Positions 6,287 to 12,563 of a DNA stretch of 12,563 bases are shown one piece after another; position 1 is the first letter of the stretch; each line of letters begins with the position of its first letter. The notes beneath the pieces were generated by a model. The model was not told where the DNA came from. It saw only the letters and a list, made by a program, of their open reading frames with translations, and ran no database searches. The position numbers and the translations under genes were made by a program. Origin of the DNA: Alphaproteobacteria bacterium (GTDB taxonomy: Bacteria; Pseudomonadota; Alphaproteobacteria; Micavibrionales; UBA2020); the NCBI GenBank assembly GCA_020853455.1, contig JADYYV010000010.1, positions 1-12,563 on the forward strand, in the 5' to 3' direction.

Positions 6287-7549
6287 TTACGTGTTTTTTA
6301 CATCGACCACGGTTTGGCGCATCTGTTTCGACATCACGGTAATAAACGCAACGATGCCCAATGTGCAGACGCCGCCGAACACGATGGACGGCACAAGGCC
6401 CAGCAGCCGCGCCGCCGTTCCCGATTCGAAGGCGCCGATTTCATTCGACGAGATAATGAACATTGAACTGATCGACGATACGCGCCCGCGCATATGGTCG
6501 GGCGTCAGCAATTGCATCAGTGTCGCACGGATCGTCATGCTCACGCTGTCGAACACGCCGGACGCCACAAGGAACAGCATGGAGAGCCAGAACGAGGTAC
6601 TGAGGCCGAAGCCGATCATGCACAGGCCGAACGCGCCCACCACGAACAGCAGCCGCGCCGTCGATACATGCCGCATCGGCAGGATGGCAAGATAAAGCGT
6701 CGTGAAAACCGCGCCGACTGCCGGCGCCGCGCGCAACAAGCCAAGGCCTGTTGATCCAACATGCAACACGTCTTCCGCGATCGCGGGCAGCATGGCGACA
6801 GCGCCGCCGAACAGCACCGCGAACATGTCGAGCGCCATCATGTTCAGCAGGATTTTCTTCTCCCAGATAAATTTCCAGCCGGCCTTGATGCTCTTCACGG
6901 CGCTTTCGCGGATTTCGCCGCGCGGATGCGACGTAACCTTGATGCCATGCACCATGATAAACGCCATCGTCATCAGCATCGCGGGCATCGCCCAGGCGAC
7001 GGTCGGGCCATAGCCGCCATAGATCAATCCGGCAAGGGCGGGGGAAAGGATGGACGCTGCCTGAAACCCCGTGCCCATCCATGCGGCGGCCGAGGGCATT
7101 TCCTCGCGCTTGACCACCAGCGACAGCATGGTGAAGGACGACGGCACGACAAAGGCGCGCGCCAATCCTGAGAAAAAGATCGCGCCGTAAATGAGGTATA
7201 TCAGCCAGCTCTGGTCCATCGCCACATGCCCGCCCGCGAATGTGAACAGGACGAGGGTATTGGCGGCAAGCGCAAAGATGGCGGAGCGGTAAATGAAATG
7301 CGGCTTGCCCACATCCACCACATGCCCCGCAAACAGCGCGCAGGTGATGGCGGGGATGGCCTCGGCCAGGCCTGTCAGCCCCAGCATGAACGGGTCTTTG
7401 GTGATCGAATAAATCTGCCAGCCGACGATAACCGATTGCGCCTGCAGCGCCATCATGATGAACATGCGCGTGAACAAAAGCGCCCGGAAATTCCTGATTT
7501 TCAGGACGCCGAAGGAATATTTGGAGGGCTGTTTTTGTATGGTTGTCAT
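6287..7549 (-). CDS. MFS transporter (12-TM, MFS_3/EntS-like exporter family)
   Basis: This is a 420-residue inner-membrane protein with about twelve hydrophobic segments in two halves, separated by a cytoplasmic loop (about 200-225, HPRGEIRESAVKSIKAGWKF). Motif A-like GHVVDVGKPHFIYR sits between the second and third helices. The middle of the N-half has the SGLARAFVVPSSFTML pattern, and the C-half has TPDHMRGRVSSI. These patterns are typical of the MFS_3/EntS-type group, which includes exporters of siderophores and other small molecules. The substrate is not predictable. The N-terminal tail is short and cytoplasmic. It is the third gene of the prs-like operon, starting 24 bp after the stop of the amidase gene. 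The ATG at 7549 has no clear Shine-Dalgarno, so expression may depend on coupling. Confidence 0.9.
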   Translation of the reverse strand: MTTIQKQPSKYSFGVLKIRNFRALLFTRMFIMMALQAQSVIVGWQIYSITKDPFMLGLTGLAEAIPAITCALFAGHVVDVGKPHFIYRSAIFALAANTLVLFTFAGGHVAMDQSWLIYLIYGAIFFSGLARAFVVPSSFTMLSLVVKREEMPSAAAWMGTGFQAASILSPALAGLIYGGYGPTVAWAMPAMLMTMAFIMVHGIKVTSHPRGEIRESAVKSIKAGWKFIWEKKILLNMMALDMFAVLFGGAVAMLPAIAEDVLHVGSTGLGLLRAAPAVGAVFTTLYLAILPMRHVSTARLLFVVGAFGLCMIGFGLSTSFWLSMLFLVASGVFDSVSMTIRATLMQLLTPDHMRGRVSSISSMFIISSNEIGAFESGTAARLLGLVPSIVFGGVCTLGIVAFITVMSKQMRQTVVDVKNT

Positions 7550-7573
7550 GACAGGCTTGTTCTACACGCTGAA

Positions 7574-8275
7574 TCAGCGGCTATCCAGCGGATAATTGCT
7601 GAAAACAGGCTCCAGTTGCGGGTCGCGGGCGATGGAGGCGGGGGTGACCAGTTCCTGTTCCATGATGATCCTGCGGCATTTTTCCATCGTGATGCCGGTT
7701 ATGCCCTGACAGGGCGGGTAGTATTTCCAGCGCTGTTCGATGATTGTGTCCATCGCGGATGACTTGGTCAGTTCGCCCACCTTTTGCAGCTTGCCGAGCG
7801 TGACGCCAGCGCCCGCATAGGCCTCGCGCACCAGTTCGCTGCAATAGAATGATTTTTTGTCGGGCAGGAAGTAAAAATCATACGGCTTGCCGTAGTGTTT
7901 TTTCGCGGTCGCTGCCGCTTTCCGCGCGATTTCCGGGGTGATGCCTTTCAGGCGCAGGATTGTGATGCGCTGCCCGACGCCGCGGCTGATCCATTGGGTC
8001 AGCGGCGTTTCCTTGACGGGGCCGACAGCCTCGACCACTACAGGCTCTTTGCCGCCGGTCTTGATGAATCCCATATGCGTATAGGGGCTCGAAGATGCCG
8101 CGATGATCGCCATGCCTTGCGTGCCGAGGATGGTTTGCAGGATGATATCGCCGTTCCTGATGCCGATGGATTTCGCATCCGGCGGCGTCATGCGCATAAC
8201 GGCGAGCGATCCGCCAAGGATAATACCGAGTGCAAGTACAACGATCAGCGCGACAAGGCTGATTTTACGCCACAT
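7574..8275 (-). CDS. YiiX-type permuted papain-like amidase, membrane-anchored
   Basis: The product is 233 residues. A hydrophobic segment at 5-27 after a short basic start forms a signal anchor, placing the enzyme in the periplasm. The rest matches the circularly permuted papain/NlpC-P60-like family (YiiX/YebB, peptidase C92). It has the opening GDIILQ (42-47), the histidine H67 in YTHMGFI, E82 in VVEAVGPV, and the cysteine C145 in the hallmark FYCSELV. GKPYDFYF precedes the cysteine. H67 and C145 form the likely catalytic pair. Family members are thought to be amidases acting on cell wall or lipid-linked substrates, but the real substrate is not established. The ATG lies 6 bp after the stop of the Prs-like gene, so the two are translationally coupled. 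The C-terminal 50 residues after CQGI are not recognised. Confidence 0.88.
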   Translation of the reverse strand: MWRKISLVALIVVLALGIILGGSLAVMRMTPPDAKSIGIRNGDIILQTILGTQGMAIIAASSSPYTHMGFIKTGGKEPVVVEAVGPVKETPLTQWISRGVGQRITILRLKGITPEIARKAAATAKKHYGKPYDFYFLPDKKSFYCSELVREAYAGAGVTLGKLQKVGELTKSSAMDTIIEQRWKYYPPCQGITGITMEKCRRIIMEQELVTPASIARDPQLEPVFSNYPLDSR

Positions 8276-8281
8276 TGTAAT

Positions 8282-9394
8282 TCAGGGTGTGAAGGGGCCG
8301 GGGCGGCGGGTCTGCTGTTGCTGGGCAGGCGCGCGTTGCGCCTCCAGCTCGGCCACTTTTTCGAGGATCAGCGGCGCAACCGACAGGATTTCCACGCGGC
8401 CTGCCAAGTTCGGCTGTTTTGCGAACAGCACATCGAGTTTTTCGCGCACGCCGGGGATGGTATCTGTGATGACAAGTTTATCAATCGCGCAGGTCATGCC
8501 GTCGGGTTTCGACATCAGCAGGCGTTCCAGCGCGTTGCCGGACAGGATGGCATGGGTCGCATAGGCGGTGACGGCTTTCGCTCCATGCGCCTTCAGCAAT
8601 GCAGCGGCGTTCACCATGGTCGATCCGCCGTCGATCATGTCATCGACGATCACGACATCTTTGCCGGCCACGTCGCCGTCAAAGCTGGTGATTTTGGTGT
8701 CGCTGACGCCGGTATGGATTTTCGACGCGCGGAACATCAGGTCGTCGCTGAAATGGCCGAAGACTTGCTTGACCAGTTCGCGGGCGCGCAGCTGGCCTTC
8801 GTCGCCGGGCTTGTCCGCGCCGTCGGGCGCGCCGATCGCCAGTTCATCGGGCGCAATGTCAAAACGGCCTTTGATATCCGCCGCGATCATGGCCGTCGTC
8901 GGCACGGCCTGGAAATTCTCGCCGAATACGTTGGTATAAAGCTGCATCGCCGCCTTGGAATGGGGCGTCAGCGTGATGATCTTGTCGATGCCCGATGCCT
9001 TCAGCTGTTTTGCGAACAGGCCGGCGGCAAGGGATGTAAAGCGGTTCTTGAATTTGCGGTCCTGCCGCATGAAGGCCGCGAAGGGAACGATGGCGGTCAC
9101 TTCCGCAGCGCCGTATTCCTTCAGCGTATTCGCCATCAGCATCAGGTGCTGCGCGTTGTCGCTTACGGGGCCGCCGGTCGACTGCACGACATACACTTTT
9201 GCGCCCTGCAGCCTGGCGAGGTTCTTTTCGAAATCCGGTTCCTGCCCGCGCATCAGCTCGACGAAAGGCTCGTCGCTGTCGAATTTACCGATGCTGGCGG
9301 TAATGATGTCAAAGCGTCCGTCGCTGCGCAGCGCATCCGCGGTTTCTTTCGAAACGCTGTTGCCGATCAAGAGGATAGGCTTTTGTGCAGTCAT
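8282..9394 (-). CDS. Divergent ribose-phosphate pyrophosphokinase (PRPP synthetase-like)
   Basis: The canonical enzyme makes PRPP from ribose-5-phosphate and ATP. This 370-residue protein keeps the family frame. It has KFDSDE (37-42) for the RFSDGE element, QSTGGPVSDN (71-80), FMRQDRK (108-114), and a PRPP-binding loop VVIVDDMIDGGST (247-259) followed by a THAILSGNALERL segment. It differs where catalysis is judged. The DLHxxQIQGFF segment is replaced by TPHSKAAMQLY (143-153). The SPDxGG segment reads APDGADKPGDEG (189-200) with an insertion. The catalytic KRR of the flexible loop is not seen; the aligned stretch reads FRASKIHTG (221-229). The tail is Gln/Pro-rich. The protein is about 55 residues longer than usual. 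It may be a real but divergent Prs or use another phosphorylated ribose compound. I start at the ATG at 9394; an upstream TTG start is less likely. It leads an operon with the amidase and MFS genes. Confidence 0.85.
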   Translation of the reverse strand: MTAQKPILLIGNSVSKETADALRSDGRFDIITASIGKFDSDEPFVELMRGQEPDFEKNLARLQGAKVYVVQSTGGPVSDNAQHLMLMANTLKEYGAAEVTAIVPFAAFMRQDRKFKNRFTSLAAGLFAKQLKASGIDKIITLTPHSKAAMQLYTNVFGENFQAVPTTAMIAADIKGRFDIAPDELAIGAPDGADKPGDEGQLRARELVKQVFGHFSDDLMFRASKIHTGVSDTKITSFDGDVAGKDVVIVDDMIDGGSTMVNAAALLKAHGAKAVTAYATHAILSGNALERLLMSKPDGMTCAIDKLVITDTIPGVREKLDVLFAKQPNLAGRVEILSVAPLILEKVAELEAQRAPAQQQQTRRPGPFTP

Positions 9395-9444
9395 CGTGTG
9401 TTGTGCCCGGATTAGGGATGAATCGGTTCTGGCGAAGAATGTAT

Positions 9445-9505
9445 CACAGGCCAATTCATTTTGTCATAAAAATGTTATAGTGTTACCTTACCCACAGGCC
9501 AATTC
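9445..9505. repeat. 13-bp direct repeat in the prs-like/nadE intergenic region
   Basis: CACAGGCCAATTC occurs exactly at 9445-9457 and 9493-9505, 48 bp apart start to start, between two divergent genes. The second copy contains the -35 element of the minus-strand promoter. This placement suggests a binding site for a regulator, but a small duplication cannot be excluded. Confidence 0.55.
9474..9502 (-). promoter_or_regulatory. Sigma70-type promoter of the prs-like operon
   Basis: On the minus strand, -35 TTGGCC (9497-9502) is separated by exactly 17 bases from -10 TATAAC (9474-9479). Transcription would start near 9467, leaving a leader of about 73 bases before the ATG at 9394. Its -35 falls inside the right copy of the direct repeat. 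The assignment is by eye. Confidence 0.5.
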
Positions 9506-9560
9506 GTTGATTATGCTCAATTAAATTGTCAGCGGAAGCGGGGTTTTTTGCCTTCGGCAA

Positions 9561-9569
9561 TGATATATA
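9561..9569 (+). promoter_or_regulatory. Possible extended -10 of a leaderless nadE promoter
   Basis: TGA-TATATA at 9561-9569 fits an extended -10 (TGnTATAAT). The expected start site, about seven bases after it, falls at or next to the nadE ATG at 9577. No convincing -35 is seen. The purine run AAAAGGG ends one base before the ATG, too close to act as a normal ribosome site, which agrees with a leaderless message. Confidence 0.35.
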
Positions 9570-9576
9570 AAAGGGT

Positions 9577-12234
9577 ATGACCGCAAAGAACATCACCCTC
9601 AAAATCGCTTCGGCCAGCACCAACCAGACGGGCGGCGACTGGCCGCGCAACATGGCCAATATAATGACGGCAATCGACCGCGCCGTTGCCGACCGCGCCG
9701 ACATATTGGCGCTGGAGGAGTTGGGGCTGTCAGGGTATGAACGCGGCGACGATTTTTACTATTCCGACAACGCCAAAACGCGCGAGCTGCTGCAGCTGAT
9801 CGCCGATTACGCCGCCAGCCGCGACCCGAACCTGATTATCTCCGTCGGCCACCCGTGGTATTTCGCGGATAAGGATTTGGCGGCGCAGGATGACCGCCGC
9901 AAAAACCCGCTGTTCAACCGTGTGAACCAGCAATTCGACGCGCAGGCCTTTCTGGCGGGCGGCGAGGTGGTGGCGATATCCGCGAAAACATATTTGTTCA
10001 ATTATGAACGCGGCTACGAAAAGCGCCATTTCGAAGAATGGAGTGATGCTGCCGCCGATATGTACGAGAACAAACACGGCAAGGGCAGGGACGGCACCAT
10101 CCTGATCGACCTGCCCGGCATGACCTATCCCGATGGCACGGCGGTTGCCGACCGCGTCATCCCCTTCGGCAGCCCTGTCATTCAGGCGGGCGCAAATGGC
10201 GAAGCGATCAACCTGTGGCATATCATCTGCGAAATGTACTGGGTGGGTTCGCGCTTTGATGGCGCGGCGGATAACGGCAATTATGCGCAGGATAATCCGC
10301 TGGCGCAAAAATCGCGGAAATTCGATATTTCCGTCTGCCTGAACCCCAACGCATCCCCGCCCGTTGCGAACAAGATCGACAAGCACCGCGAACTTTGCAC
10401 ACTGGCGAGCGGCTATTGCGGCGTGCTGGTGCATACCGACGGGCTTGGTTCGTCCGGCTCCACTTTCGCGCAATTCGGCAGCCGCATCATGGCGCAGGGC
10501 GGCAAGATCATTTCCGAAGGCAAGCGCGTCAGTTTTGCCGATGTCGCCTATACCAGCCAGATCGTGACGGTTGCGGCGGCAGCGGACAAAGGTCATGCGC
10601 CGCACGCCGTCATTCCGCACAATTTTATCACGCAGCATAAAGCTGGCGTGCAAGACGGCCCCGCCGCATGGGAAGCCGGCATCTTCCGCGAGATGGAAGA
10701 AGAACTGCGCAACGAACTGCTCTGGCTGTTCGATTACCTGCGTAAAAACAAAATCTCCGGCGTGGCGCAGGCCTTGTCGGGCGGCGCGGATTCCGCCTAC
10801 AACGCCGCGAAAATCCGCTTCATGGTCGAACTGGCGGTGAATGAACTGGGCGTGGAGGGATTCTTCAACGCCATGCCGCATCTGCCGTTCCGCAGGGATG
10901 TGATGGCGGCGCAGGGAGATGCGGTCGATAACATCATGTCGCATATGCTCACTTGCGTTTACATGGGCACCGATAACAGCTCTGATGAGACGTTGCGCGC
11001 CGCGCAAACGCTGATCGAGGGGGGCACATCGCCCGAAGGCGAAACGTATAAAGGCATCGGCGGAAAATTCGAATACCGAAATGTACAACGATTGGTCGAG
11101 GTCTATGCCGAAATTTTCAGCGGCGTGAACCCGGGCGCGCTGGATGACGCGCGCGAGGCTGAAATTCGCCGCGAAATCGCCGGCATCTTGCGCACGCGCA
11201 AGGAAGATACTTCGCCCGCGATACTGGAACAGGCCATCGCGCAGCTGAAATCGCGCTTCACGGAAATCGGCGGGCAGGTGCTGTCGACCGCTATCGACAG
11301 CCATTCACTGGCCTATGAAAACATTCAGGCGCGCCTGCGGCAGGTGCTGATTATGCTGTTCGCGAATATCGAGAATAAGATCGCGATATCCAACCCCAAC
11401 CTCGACGAAGGCCGAAATTCGTATGCCACCTGGGGCGGCGACCTGCATGGCGGCATGATCAGCGGCAACGCGCATAAGAATAAGCAGCGCGAGCTGGATC
11501 ACATGGAGTCGCTGTTCGAACACGGGCTGCAGGACGGCGTTGCGCCCGTGCGCGCTTTCTACTGGGTTCTCAAAAACCGCCCCTCCGCCGAATTGCAGCC
11601 GAAGAGCAAAGACGGAAAGGTGACGCAGTTCGATGAAGACCAGCTGGGCCGCACTTTCCATCAGATGAACGTCATTTCTGATTACATGTTAAATGAAAGG
11701 CCATTGGATCAGGCGGAGCGCAAGAACAGTCCGATTGAAGTATTCGACAAAACTCAATTGCTGCCAGAGTTCGAAAACGACGATCTTGAAACCCTGCATG
11801 ACCGCATCCGCCTGTCCTACGATAAATGGGCGCATGCGCAGTTTAAAATTCATGGCAGCCCGATCGCCGCCACCTACGGGTCGAACATTGACAAACAATC
11901 GTCCCTGCGCACACCCAATATCGCGGCCTTCCACAAACCGGAACTGGCGCAGCTGGCGCTGCATGTGCTAGCGGCGATGGCGGCGCGTGATGGCAAGTCG
12001 TTCGATATGCTGACAGGCCAGCGCCTGCCCGCGCTGATGCAGCGCGCCTATCTCGACCGTGATTTTGCGGAAGCGTTAACGTCTAAAATGTGGACACCCG
12101 CCGCCAATGACGGGCGCAAGCTGAAGATCGCAACGCTGTACGGCTATATCCGCGACCACGGCTTTGCCGCGCTGTTGCAGGATACCGGCATGGCGCAACG
12201 TCTTGCCGAAGCCGCCGCATCGCGCAAAAAATAA
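9577..12234 (+). CDS. nadE: Glutamine-dependent NAD+ synthetase, unusually long form
   Basis: This enzyme makes NAD+ from deamido-NAD+, ATP and glutamine, the last step of NAD synthesis. The 885-residue product has an N-terminal nitrilase-like glutaminase domain (about 1-360) with the E-K-C triad at E48 (LEELGLSGYE), K137 (SAKTYLFNYE) and C218 (IICEMYW). The C-terminal ATP-pyrophosphatase domain has the P-loop SGGADS at 401-406, YENIQARLR at 580-588, and NPNLDEGRNSYATWGGD at 606-622 for the usual SE...GYxTxxGD motif. Typical two-domain NadE is about 540-700 residues. The excess lies partly in an insertion between the P-loop and the ENxQAR motif (about 480-570, with a helical charged stretch) and partly in a long C-terminal region after 650. 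A stop codon three codons upstream (9568-9570) fixes 9577 as the first ATG. It is divergent from the Prs-like gene. Confidence 0.93.
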   Translation: MTAKNITLKIASASTNQTGGDWPRNMANIMTAIDRAVADRADILALEELGLSGYERGDDFYYSDNAKTRELLQLIADYAASRDPNLIISVGHPWYFADKDLAAQDDRRKNPLFNRVNQQFDAQAFLAGGEVVAISAKTYLFNYERGYEKRHFEEWSDAAADMYENKHGKGRDGTILIDLPGMTYPDGTAVADRVIPFGSPVIQAGANGEAINLWHIICEMYWVGSRFDGAADNGNYAQDNPLAQKSRKFDISVCLNPNASPPVANKIDKHRELCTLASGYCGVLVHTDGLGSSGSTFAQFGSRIMAQGGKIISEGKRVSFADVAYTSQIVTVAAAADKGHAPHAVIPHNFITQHKAGVQDGPAAWEAGIFREMEEELRNELLWLFDYLRKNKISGVAQALSGGADSAYNAAKIRFMVELAVNELGVEGFFNAMPHLPFRRDVMAAQGDAVDNIMSHMLTCVYMGTDNSSDETLRAAQTLIEGGTSPEGETYKGIGGKFEYRNVQRLVEVYAEIFSGVNPGALDDAREAEIRREIAGILRTRKEDTSPAILEQAIAQLKSRFTEIGGQVLSTAIDSHSLAYENIQARLRQVLIMLFANIENKIAISNPNLDEGRNSYATWGGDLHGGMISGNAHKNKQRELDHMESLFEHGLQDGVAPVRAFYWVLKNRPSAELQPKSKDGKVTQFDEDQLGRTFHQMNVISDYMLNERPLDQAERKNSPIEVFDKTQLLPEFENDDLETLHDRIRLSYDKWAHAQFKIHGSPIAATYGSNIDKQSSLRTPNIAAFHKPELAQLALHVLAAMAARDGKSFDMLTGQRLPALMQRAYLDRDFAEALTSKMWTPAANDGRKLKIATLYGYIRDHGFAALLQDTGMAQRLAEAAASRKK

Positions 12235-12266
12235 ACCCTCCGGCCTTGCGGGCGGAGGGTTTATTT
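12229..12266. terminator. Strong intrinsic terminator, probably bidirectional
   Basis: Arms AAATAAACCCTCCG (12229-12242) and CGGAGGGTTTATTT (12253-12266) are perfect 14-base reverse complements around a 10-base loop. The GC-rich core is flanked by T-rich sequence on the plus strand and by an A-run (12226-12231) that reads as U on the minus strand. It can therefore end both nadE and the convergent YIP1 gene. The left arm includes the nadE stop codon. Confidence 0.88.
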
Positions 12267-12280
12267 AAATCAGCGACGTC

Positions 12281-12563
12281 TTACATCAGGACGCGCAGGC
12301 AGGCCTGCACAACCACGTTCACGATAACCGCGACGACGGTAAAGACAACGGCCTGGTCTTTGGGGCATTTCATCAGTTTGGGCACGCCCAGAAAGAACAG
12401 GTACAGCGAATACACCACACCCACCAGCATCAGGATCGGGCCGATGATGGGAACGATCAGGAACAGGCCCGAAACCCATGCGGGCGTCGCGGAATAAATC
12501 GCGAGCTGGAAGGCGCTGATCTGGTTGGACGTGCCCTTGAATTTCGGCGCCAGAAAATCGACG
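12281..12563 (-). CDS. YIP1-family membrane protein, C-terminal part (5' end outside window)
   Basis: Translating the minus strand from the right edge gives 93 residues ending at the TAA at 12281-12283. The segment begins VDFLAPKFKGTSNQISAF and continues QLAIYSATPAWVSGLF, three hydrophobic helices, and then YSLYLFFLGVPKLMKCP. The order F-x-G-T...AxYSxTPAW...LYLxxLGxPxLM is characteristic of the YIP1 family, common in alphaproteobacteria as multi-pass inner-membrane proteins of unknown function. The final helix (VVFTVVAVIVNVVVQACL) runs almost to the C-terminus. The gene converges on nadE and shares its terminator. The start lies right of the window, so total length is unknown. Confidence 0.85.
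   Translation of the reverse strand, partial: VDFLAPKFKGTSNQISAFQLAIYSATPAWVSGLFLIVPIIGPILMLVGVVYSLYLFFLGVPKLMKCPKDQAVVFTVVAVIVNVVVQACLRVLM

Noticed and set aside
7895..9415. 506-codon plus-strand open frame opposite the Prs-like and amidase genes
   Set aside because: It lies antisense across two clearly recognised genes. Its translation is rich in Arg, His, Gly and Phe with no family signature, as expected of an antisense shadow in GC-rich DNA.
9544..9560. TTGCC/GGCAA hairpin beside a T-run upstream of nadE
   Set aside because: The stem is five bases with a three-base loop, and the T-run precedes rather than follows it on the plus strand. On the minus strand it would lie upstream of the prs-like promoter, with no gene to terminate. 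It is too weak to call.
9483..9704. Small minus-strand frame with a hydrophobic stretch, overlapping the nadE start
   Set aside because: It could resemble a tiny membrane protein, but most of it lies antisense to the conserved start of nadE, with no ribosome site and no recognisable pattern.
9730..11304. 524-codon minus-strand open frame inside nadE
   Set aside because: It is fully antisense to nadE, whose catalytic motifs are intact. The composition is shadow-like and there is no recognisable domain.
12246..12497. 83-codon plus-strand frame beyond nadE
   Set aside because: It overlaps the terminator arm and is antisense to the YIP1-family gene, whose membrane pattern is clear. The product is Thr/Arg-rich without a domain.
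1..12563. CRISPR arrays, tRNA or rRNA genes, insertion sequences, prophage genes
   Set aside because: I looked for regularly spaced repeats, tRNA-like T-loop sequence, transposase or integrase motifs and terminal inverted repeats, and saw none; nearly all bases are explained by ordinary coding genes.

Overview
This is a GC-rich, densely coded window with no tRNA, rRNA, CRISPR array or recognisable mobile element. The proteins (short KamA-type lysine aminomutase, YIP1-family membrane protein, GlgX, RimO) look alphaproteobacterial, perhaps from an environmental or predatory lineage. That placement is inferred from protein style only and is weak below class level. Coding style looks uniform, so I see no obvious recently acquired island.

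Layout. An ankyrin-repeat protein enters from the left edge (+). It converges on rimO (-), the ribosomal protein S12 methylthiotransferase, which has its own good sigma70-type promoter. Upstream of rimO is a GNAT acetyltransferase (-). It is divergent from a KamA/EpmB-family lysine 2,3-aminomutase (+), and a perfect inverted repeat lies between the two. The aminomutase abuts, stop codon to stop codon, a small membrane-anchored protein with a bacterial EndoU nuclease domain (-). That protein is translationally coupled (TAA|ATG) behind the glycogen debranching enzyme glgX (-).

Further right a minus-strand operon runs from a divergent PRPP-synthetase-like gene through a YiiX-type permuted papain-like amidase to an MFS transporter. 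Divergent from it is an unusually long (885 aa) glutamine-dependent NAD+ synthetase (+). The shared 182-bp intergenic region holds a 13-bp direct repeat, a clear minus-strand promoter and a possible leaderless start for nadE. A strong, probably bidirectional terminator separates nadE from the 3' end of a YIP1-family membrane protein (-) that runs off the right edge.

How the genes fit together. Most are housekeeping: translation quality (RimO, probably EF-P modification by the aminomutase), glycogen breakdown (GlgX) and nucleotide/NAD metabolism (Prs-like and NadE). Three things are unusual: the EndoU nuclease coupled to glgX, the Prs-like protein that has lost or changed canonical catalytic motifs, and its pairing with an oversized NadE. 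I found no complete, clearly new multi-gene system.
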